From Exilibacterium sp. (GTDB lineage Bacteria; Pseudomonadota; Gammaproteobacteria; Pseudomonadales; Cellvibrionaceae): a DNA stretch of 55,756 bases. The translations under genes were made by a program, and so were the position numbers. Location: positions 1 through 55,756 of the forward strand of contig JANQMH010000019.1 in assembly GCA_028280195.1 (NCBI GenBank), in the 5' to 3' direction. The notes under the pieces are model-generated. The model did not search any database and had not been told where the DNA came from. It saw nothing but the letters and a program-made list of their open reading frames with translations. Below are positions 50,716-55,756 of the stretch, piece by piece (position 1 is the first letter of the stretch; every line of letters begins with the position of its first letter).

Positions 50716-50976
50716 ATGACAACAATAACGACGACTACCCGTGTCTTTATTAATGGCAACAGTCAGGCTGTGCGTATTCCGCTGGAATTCAGGCTGGATA
50801 CTTCCCGTGTTGAAATCACTCGCACCGAGACCGGTGATCTAGTCATTCACCCTCTTCCCCGCGATCGCGGCGAGGCGTTGCTTGAAGCACTATCAGCTTT
50901 CGATGAGGACTATGTGTCCATTCTGGAAGAAGACCGCCGCGATCAACCTGAACCGCAGGACCGGGAAGACCTATGA
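50716..50976 (+). CDS. VapB-type antitoxin (AbrB/SpoVT fold)
   Basis: An 86-residue antitoxin with the swapped-hairpin DNA-binding start (TTTTRVFINGNSQAVRIPLEFRLDTSRVEITRTETGDLVIHP) and an acidic C-terminal toxin-binding tail. ATG 50716 has AGGAG six bases before it. Its end overlaps vapC by four bases (ATGA), the usual arrangement for the pair. Confidence 0.88.
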   Translation: MTTITTTTRVFINGNSQAVRIPLEFRLDTSRVEITRTETGDLVIHPLPRDRGEALLEALSAFDEDYVSILEEDRRDQPEPQDREDL

Positions 50977-51377
50977 GGTATATGCTCGATACCAACATCC
51001 TGATCTATCTGATTAAGAATAAACCTTTATCGGTCGCAGAACGGGTTAGCTCACTGGAAGATGACACTGCATTGTGCATGTCGTTTTTTACCTTTGCAGA
51101 ACTCATCAAAGGCGCTGAACGCAGTACTCGCAAAACCAAAGTAATACGCAACCTGGAGTCCCTGACTCAACAAATCCCTGTCAGTTACACGGTTAATCGC
51201 TCTGTCTGCGAATATTACGCAATACATTTTAACCGCCTAAAGGCAGCAGGAACCCCCATTGACGCCAACGATTTGTGGATTGCCTGCCACGCATTAGCCG
51301 AAGGCGCTATTCTGGTGACCCACAATACCAAAGAGTTTACACGCGTAGATGGCTTGATCGTTGAAGACTGGGTCTGA
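50973..51377 (+). CDS. VapC-type PIN-domain toxin
   Basis: A 134-residue PIN ribonuclease. Acidic metal ligands are visible: D6 (MLDTNILIYLI), E43 (FFTFAELIKGAER) and the aspartates of PIDANDLWIACHALA, plus the C-terminal ILVTHNTKEFTRVDGLIVEDW. It appears complete and active. In this family the RNase cleaves initiator tRNA or rRNA and is held inactive by VapB. Confidence 0.9.
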   Translation: MRYMLDTNILIYLIKNKPLSVAERVSSLEDDTALCMSFFTFAELIKGAERSTRKTKVIRNLESLTQQIPVSYTVNRSVCEYYAIHFNRLKAAGTPIDANDLWIACHALAEGAILVTHNTKEFTRVDGLIVEDWV

Positions 51378-51531
51378 TAGTCAGATTTAAACCGAAAACA
51401 ATCTTACAGCCCCGCGGTCTCTACAGATCAATGCCAGACAGCTATAGTATCAGTGCTACTATCACACCCCTGACCTAAAAAAGCCTGTAAGCCATCACTG
51501 CTATCGGCGAAAGTAAGATACAATCGCAGGC

Positions 51532-51948
51532 ATGAATAGCTATTTTAAGTCAATGGACTTTTCCAATTTTGGGCACCTAAATACCCAAATCTCGGCTGAG
51601 CTTAATAGCGTCATGCAGGCAGCCATTGCAGAACAAAACATAGTTATTGCCAACCAAAATGACTGGCCCGATTCACTGCAATCACTCATTGCTGATATGC
51701 GAATTGGGATGATATGCGCGTATTTTTTTTGCCGCAGTTGGTGCAGGTGCAAATATCTCAACATTATTCAGTGTGGCTACGACGGTTATGATATTTGCCA
51801 TTATTGTTGTGGTTTAAGATTACTTAAAGGTCACCAACAAAAAAATCAGCTCAGCCCTGAGGCTTGGCAACAGGGCTTCAATGACATGAGAGTTTATCGC
51901 ACAGTCGCCATTGCTCTCATTGCTTTCTGTTTATTGGCAACCCCATAG
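51532..51948 (+). pseudogene. Probably frameshifted small membrane protein gene
   Basis: A 138-codon frame whose middle (FFCRSWCRCKYLNIIQCGYDGYDICHYCC) is unnaturally Cys/Tyr-rich. In the +1 frame from the T8 run at 51,723-51,730, the same DNA reads a smooth membrane helix (FFAAVGAGANISTLFSVATTVMIFAIIVVV), then a stop. The original frame regains a plausible end (LSPEAWQQGFNDMRVYRTVAIALIAFCLL). Two compensating frameshifts would restore one protein. Function unknown. Confidence 0.45.
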
Positions 51949-51991
51949 TGTTTCTCTGGTAGTCTGCTGGCAGTGTTTTTTAAGCATACAT

Positions 51992-53608
51992 TTACTTGCC
52001 TGGCGCCATATATTCGAGAATAGTATTCCCTAGCCCTATCGAAAACAAGGCTCGTCCATACCAGGGAATGGTGTTGATCTTTAAAGGTGGGGCATCTATG
52101 GTTACCGTACCTGCATCAAAGTCTTTGCCTGCTAGAAACTCACGTTTCAATTTAGCGACTTCAGGTACAGCTTGCTCAATTTCACGATGCCTGTGAGCGC
52201 CACCATTAACAATAACCCAATGGGTATTAGGGAAACTAGCCAAAGAGTGTTTTGCCCCGGCAGGTGTTGTATTGCCATCAAAAGAACCAGACATTGCAAA
52301 AACCGGTATATCTGATGTGAAGGGCGCAACCCAGTCTGGATCTATAAAAGGGTAAGCGACATCATCACACGCAAAAGCATTATGCCTGCCTTCAACATGT
52401 TGACCAACCCAGTGATTGCTTGCAGGTTGTTTCAATTCTTCATCCAGGGCGTGCAAGAAGGAATTTGATCTCGGAAGATTACAGAGCACAGAAATCGCAG
52501 ATATATTAAACGGTGAAGGAAGCGGTTTAAATTCTCTTTCAACACCCGCTGCTATCAGTCTGACAATGCCTTCATAAGCACCTTTTTCCAAAGCATAGAG
52601 GAAAAGAGGCAGGGATGAAGCCCCCTGCCGGTGCTGGGTCATACCACTTGAATAAATAATCCTGGAAATTGTTTCAGGATCAAGCGTTACGGTTTCTTTC
52701 CGATCAAAAAAGTCCACTTCAACAGTGACCGGCGACTTTTCAAGGCGCTCCATTATAGTATTCAGTGCGGCAATAGTACCTTCATCACCTAATAATGAGC
52801 GAGATGTTTCTACAGCATCCACCTGTTTAGCTAAACTGGCGAAAGCCTGCTCACCTTCACTTGGCAGTCCCCAAGACCTGTCCAGTCCGAAAACACCACT
52901 GATGGCCATGCGGTGAACTTTTTCAGGGTGGCGCTTAGCTACCGCCATACTCCAGTAAGCGCCGTAGCTATTACCTGTAAGAGAAAACTTTTCATACCCT
53001 AAGCTAACCATAAGATCGGCGACATCATCAGCATATTCTACAGGGTGGTAGCCTCTTAGATCCGCACCCTTTTCTTCCCAATACGCCTTACACTTTGAAC
53101 CTTGGCGCTTATACATTTCGTACATTGCGTCAAAGTTTATAATAAACTCTGGGTGCTCGTTATCACAAACAAGGGCCGGCTCAGACAGGCCAAGGCCTCT
53201 ACCATCAATTAAAATCTGGTCTGCAAAGTCCTGCATTTCTGTCAGCACATGAATGCGACTCGAGCGTGTCTGAATAATACCTTTGCTTGTGGGGCCACCA
53301 TGTAACAATACAACCGGTGGGACTGGATTCTCGGCAGTCGTTTTTATACGAACAAAAGCGACTTTGATAGGGCGGCTTTCAGGATTACTCCGAACTTCAG
53401 GGACAACAATATAGCCTTGCTCACCCTCAACACTTTCTCCTTTTTCATTTTTGAAAATCTTTTTTCCAATATGAATTTCTCTGACTTGAGGAAAATAATC
53501 CTGAATAGCAACAACAGGTCGTTCTTTTACCTTTTCTGTTGCCATTACAGCAGCTGGCATAAAAGCTGTGAAAAGTAGAACCACCTTAAATAAGTTTACG
53601 TAATTCAT
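51992..53608 (-). CDS. Exported alpha/beta hydrolase, S33 peptidase (proline iminopeptidase-like)
   Basis: A 538-residue protein with a signal peptide (LLFTAFMPAAVMA). The alpha/beta-hydrolase elements are an oxyanion loop VVLLHGGPTSKG, nucleophile S214 (TGNSYGAYW), an acid in the GSFDGNTTP region and a histidine in NGGAHRHRE. The long form with an insert and C-terminal lid matches secreted tripeptidyl/proline-aminopeptidase-like S33 enzymes. Probable role: periplasmic hydrolysis of small peptides or esters. Confidence 0.85.
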   Translation of the reverse strand: MNYVNLFKVVLLFTAFMPAAVMATEKVKERPVVAIQDYFPQVREIHIGKKIFKNEKGESVEGEQGYIVVPEVRSNPESRPIKVAFVRIKTTAENPVPPVVLLHGGPTSKGIIQTRSSRIHVLTEMQDFADQILIDGRGLGLSEPALVCDNEHPEFIINFDAMYEMYKRQGSKCKAYWEEKGADLRGYHPVEYADDVADLMVSLGYEKFSLTGNSYGAYWSMAVAKRHPEKVHRMAISGVFGLDRSWGLPSEGEQAFASLAKQVDAVETSRSLLGDEGTIAALNTIMERLEKSPVTVEVDFFDRKETVTLDPETISRIIYSSGMTQHRQGASSLPLFLYALEKGAYEGIVRLIAAGVEREFKPLPSPFNISAISVLCNLPRSNSFLHALDEELKQPASNHWVGQHVEGRHNAFACDDVAYPFIDPDWVAPFTSDIPVFAMSGSFDGNTTPAGAKHSLASFPNTHWVIVNGGAHRHREIEQAVPEVAKLKREFLAGKDFDAGTVTIDAPPLKINTIPWYGRALFSIGLGNTILEYMAPGK

Positions 53609-53610
53609 AA

Positions 53611-53907
53611 TATCTCCATAGTCAAAAAATTATATGTGAACCAAAAATTGAAAATATCTTTGTTATTGGTCGAAAAATACCGGGGTTTCGCGGCGATGCT
53701 GCATCGGCAGCAACACTGATGGATGCTGATCTAAAAGATATTCCGCTGAACATCAGTGTAATCCCCAGCGGTCTAATTGAATTGGTAAATTCACCGGATA
53801 CCCGACGGATTATTGAACAGAGTGTCAGCGCGGTGACACGGACCAACAGGAATGTTGTCGTATACTCATTGGAGCTTCCAGGCATCATAATATTACCTCT
53901 CTATTAA
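53611..53907 (+). pseudogene. Remnant of a TonB-dependent receptor plug domain
   Basis: One rightward frame reads ENIFVIGRKIPGFRGDAASA, then LMDADLKDIPLNISVIPSGL and RIIEQSVSAV. This is the usual start of a siderophore-type receptor plug (TonB box, then 'DIPxSxxVIP'). There is no start codon, since a stop lies at 53,608-53,610, and the sequence ends at 53,907 without signal peptide, RGPQG motif or barrel. An isolated fragment of a deleted receptor, overlapping no intact gene. Confidence 0.6.
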
Positions 53908-54479
53908 AACTCTCCAGCGGCATCTATCAGCCAGTTCCAGATATAGCGCGCTTGAGAGCGATCCACGATAAGCTCAAAACGCTTTTCACCGACTTTGGTC
54001 AATTGGGCTGCCACTCTGGCAAATCGCGTTACTGTTGTTTGGTTAACGGAGAACGTACGATGGTGTAAATCTAAAGCACAAGCTTTACTGAGCAACTCCA
54101 CCGCGCAGTCACCACTGATCGAAATAGCACAACAGCTATCGCTGACCAGGGTAATCAGACAGGTCCACCGCTCGCTTACAGGCGTTAGCTTTTTCATTAC
54201 TGCGTTCTCCTGGTTCGCCGGGGTTACAAAAATCCATTCGTTGGGCCCCGTCGAATAGCAGCGCAGTTCTTCGTTTGCGGTTGTTTCCCCTACTTCCGGT
54301 AACGGTAGCAGCAGTGATGACAGAGCATCACAAAATGCCGAGTCTTTGCCCGGCCCCTGTAACTTGACTACACCCTGCATCGATATTTCCTTTAGCGTGA
54401 TATTAGGGTTTTGAAAACATGCAAAAGGTGTATCTCGGTGCAAACCACCGAGAACCGGCTGCGGGGAAAGACTAGCCAT
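53904..54479 (-). CDS. soxG: Sarcosine oxidase gamma subunit family protein
   Basis: A 191-residue protein related to the gamma subunit of heterotetrameric sarcosine oxidase: ITLKEISMQGVVKLQGPG, YSTGPNEWIFVTP, CLITLVSDSCCAISISGDCAVELLSKACALDLH, and a C-terminal TVTRFARVAAQLTKVG...FELIVDRSQARYIWNWLIDAA. It overlaps the alpha-subunit gene end by eight bases, the normal soxA-soxG arrangement. It helps assemble the complex that demethylates sarcosine to glycine with tetrahydrofolate. Confidence 0.8.
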   Translation of the reverse strand: MASLSPQPVLGGLHRDTPFACFQNPNITLKEISMQGVVKLQGPGKDSAFCDALSSLLLPLPEVGETTANEELRCYSTGPNEWIFVTPANQENAVMKKLTPVSERWTCLITLVSDSCCAISISGDCAVELLSKACALDLHHRTFSVNQTTVTRFARVAAQLTKVGEKRFELIVDRSQARYIWNWLIDAAGEF

Positions 54480-55756
54480 TCAATCGATCTCCTTTTATGT
54501 CAAAATGTGTGGGCGACACTATTTGGGCAGGAATAGTTTTACCGTTTGCATAGATAAAAACCAGGTCGTTTAAACGTTCGCGACCAGCGGCCACCATACC
54601 CAGGCCAATCGATTTATTCAGCGTGGGACTTAAACAGGCTGATGTAACATACCCCTGCGTTTTTTCCGGCAGTGTAATATCGGCACCGCTGACAATATGA
54701 CCACCCACCGGCAGTTGCTCACCAAAGTCCAGGGCCTCGATGCCAACAAACTGAAGGCGGTCCTGACGAATATCATTGGTACGACTCAGTGAACGGCGCC
54801 CTATAAAATCATCTTTTTTCTTACTGATCGGAATACCCCAGCCAAGATCCAGTGGATTGGTGGTGCCATCGGTATCGGCACCAATGTGCAGATAGCCTTT
54901 TTCGGCGCGCAATACCATTAAAGACTCGAGACCATAAGCAGTAATATCATATTCCCGGCCGAGTTCGTACACCGTTTCCCATAGTGATAGACCGTAGCGG
55001 GCAGGAACACTTATTTCATAAGAAATTTCACCGGTAAAGCTTGCCCGTAATACCCGTGCTTCTACACCATTAATCACTCCCGACCGGTATTGCATATGGG
55101 GGAAGGCTTCGCGACTAAAATCAATATCGCTGTCCAGCTTTTGCAACACAGTGCGCGACTTAGGCCCACTAATTGTCACGTTGGCCCATTGTGTAGTCAC
55201 ATTGTTTACAATAACTTGCAAATCCGGCCATTCGCATTGCAACCACTCCTCCATCCAGTGGAAAATGTGTGTTGCCCCGGCGCTAGTAGTATGCACAAGG
55301 AAATGATCGTCGGTGATGCGGACGAATACACCATCGTCAATAACAATGCCGTTTTCGTTGCACATCAAACCATAGCGGCCGGCATTGTCTTTCAACGACA
55401 GTACATTATTAATATAAATCCGATTCAGGAACCTTGCCGCATCGGGACCCTTGACTTCAATCTTACCGAGTGGCGAGCCATCAAACATACCGACGTTGGA
55501 CCTGACTGCCAATACTTCCCGTTTGATTGCAGCGCCTTCATCTTCACCGCTGCGCAAATAATATTCCGGTCGCTGCCAATCCAGCTCTACCATTTGGGCC
55601 CCATGCGCTACATGCCAGCTATGCGCGGGCATTTCTCGTCTTGGTGCATAACCCTCCCCCGCTTCGCGGCCGGCGAAAACACCCAGCGAGGCGGGATGAT
55701 AAAGCGGTCGAAATTTTGTTGTACCGATATCACTGATCCTGCATCCGGTTAAGTCA
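54472..55756 (-). CDS. soxA: Sarcosine oxidase alpha subunit, C-terminal part (gene continues beyond window)
   Basis: The frame is open to the window's right edge and shows the last ~427 residues of SoxA. After TTKFRPLYHPASLGVFAGRE and YAPRREMPAHSWHVAHGAQM comes the aminomethyltransferase (GcvT-like) folate-binding domain: KIEVKGPDAARFLNRIY, RYGLMCNENGIVIDDGVFVR, SFTGEISYEISVPARYGLSLW and LRAEKGYLHIGADTDGTTNPLDLGW. The internal ATG at 55,632 is not the true start. The N-terminal FAD/NAD part must lie to the right. The enzyme transfers the methyl group of sarcosine to tetrahydrofolate. Confidence 0.85.
   Translation of the reverse strand, partial: DLTGCRISDIGTTKFRPLYHPASLGVFAGREAGEGYAPRREMPAHSWHVAHGAQMVELDWQRPEYYLRSGEDEGAAIKREVLAVRSNVGMFDGSPLGKIEVKGPDAARFLNRIYINNVLSLKDNAGRYGLMCNENGIVIDDGVFVRITDDHFLVHTTSAGATHIFHWMEEWLQCEWPDLQVIVNNVTTQWANVTISGPKSRTVLQKLDSDIDFSREAFPHMQYRSGVINGVEARVLRASFTGEISYEISVPARYGLSLWETVYELGREYDITAYGLESLMVLRAEKGYLHIGADTDGTTNPLDLGWGIPISKKKDDFIGRRSLSRTNDIRQDRLQFVGIEALDFGEQLPVGGHIVSGADITLPEKTQGYVTSACLSPTLNKSIGLGMVAAGRERLNDLVFIYANGKTIPAQIVSPTHFDIKGDRLNG

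Noticed and set aside
1-55756. CRISPR arrays, rRNA genes, complete insertion sequences, integrases
   Set aside because: Looked for regular repeat-spacer runs, rRNA-like sequence, transposase motifs and tyrosine-recombinase motifs; none seen.

Overview
The window looks like chromosomal DNA of a free-living, probably marine, gammaproteobacterium. The evidence is indirect: four full-length TonB-dependent receptors of the kind abundant in Cellvibrionales/Spongiibacteraceae-type bacteria, three Rieske oxygenase alpha subunits, a sulfatase locus and heterotetrameric sarcosine oxidase genes. I could not run a phylogenetic test. The left half (about 1-27,500) is GC-rich; from about 36,700 rightwards the DNA is visibly more AT-rich and patchy.

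Region 1 (1-27,504) is a large catabolic cluster built from divergent operons. Leftward from 7,565: Rieske oxygenase, an HMG-CoA-synthase-like/DUF35 fusion, an SCP-x-type thiolase, a PECR-like SDR, an acyl-CoA synthetase, a small ABM protein and a PQQ/cytochrome c alcohol dehydrogenase cut by the window edge. Rightward from 7,726: an acyl-CoA dehydrogenase. After a small toxin-antitoxin pair come a TonB receptor and a 2-oxo-acid dehydrogenase (E2, E1beta, E1alpha; no E3), all leftward. Two more Rieske alpha subunits, a hot-dog thioesterase, a MaoC hydratase, a Rieske ferredoxin, a ThuA-like protein, two more SDRs, a second ABM protein, a CoA-transferase, a HapK/EthD-like protein, an OYE/2,4-dienoyl-CoA-reductase-type flavoenzyme and a LysR regulator follow. 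Together they read as uptake, ring or chain oxygenation, CoA activation, beta-oxidation-like shortening and thiolysis of a hydrophobic (poly)cyclic or branched acid. The substrate cannot be named from sequence. Three divergent promoters of this cluster share a motif (core GGCTGTTT followed by an A/T tract), so they are probably one regulon.

Region 2 (27,542-29,965) is a leftward three-gene operon (SAM methyltransferase, 124-aa protein, 217-aa membrane protein) facing a TonB receptor (29,966-32,248). The shared intergenic region has an FNR/Anr-like box and a sequence close to the operator of Region 4. Region 3 (32,547-36,624) is an ECF sigma/FecR/STN-TonB-receptor signalling trio. A Fic protein, an anaerobic-C4-dicarboxylate-type (YfcC/DcuC) carrier and a sodium:neurotransmitter-type symporter follow.

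Region 4 (41,643-49,130) is a compact sulfatase locus: TonB receptor, sulfatase and Tat-exported metallophosphoesterase leftward; MarR regulator and MFS transporter rightward. The spacer has three copies of a 14-bp palindrome (GTTGACATATCAAC type), which is the likely MarR operator. Region 5 (49,200-51,950) is an accessory patch of toxin-antitoxin genes and debris: an RHH antitoxin, a truncated zeta-type toxin with a small upstream gene, VapBC, tRNA-3'-end-like repeats and an apparently frameshifted membrane gene. The right edge has an exported S33 hydrolase, a TonB-receptor plug remnant, and the gamma and C-terminal alpha parts of sarcosine oxidase.
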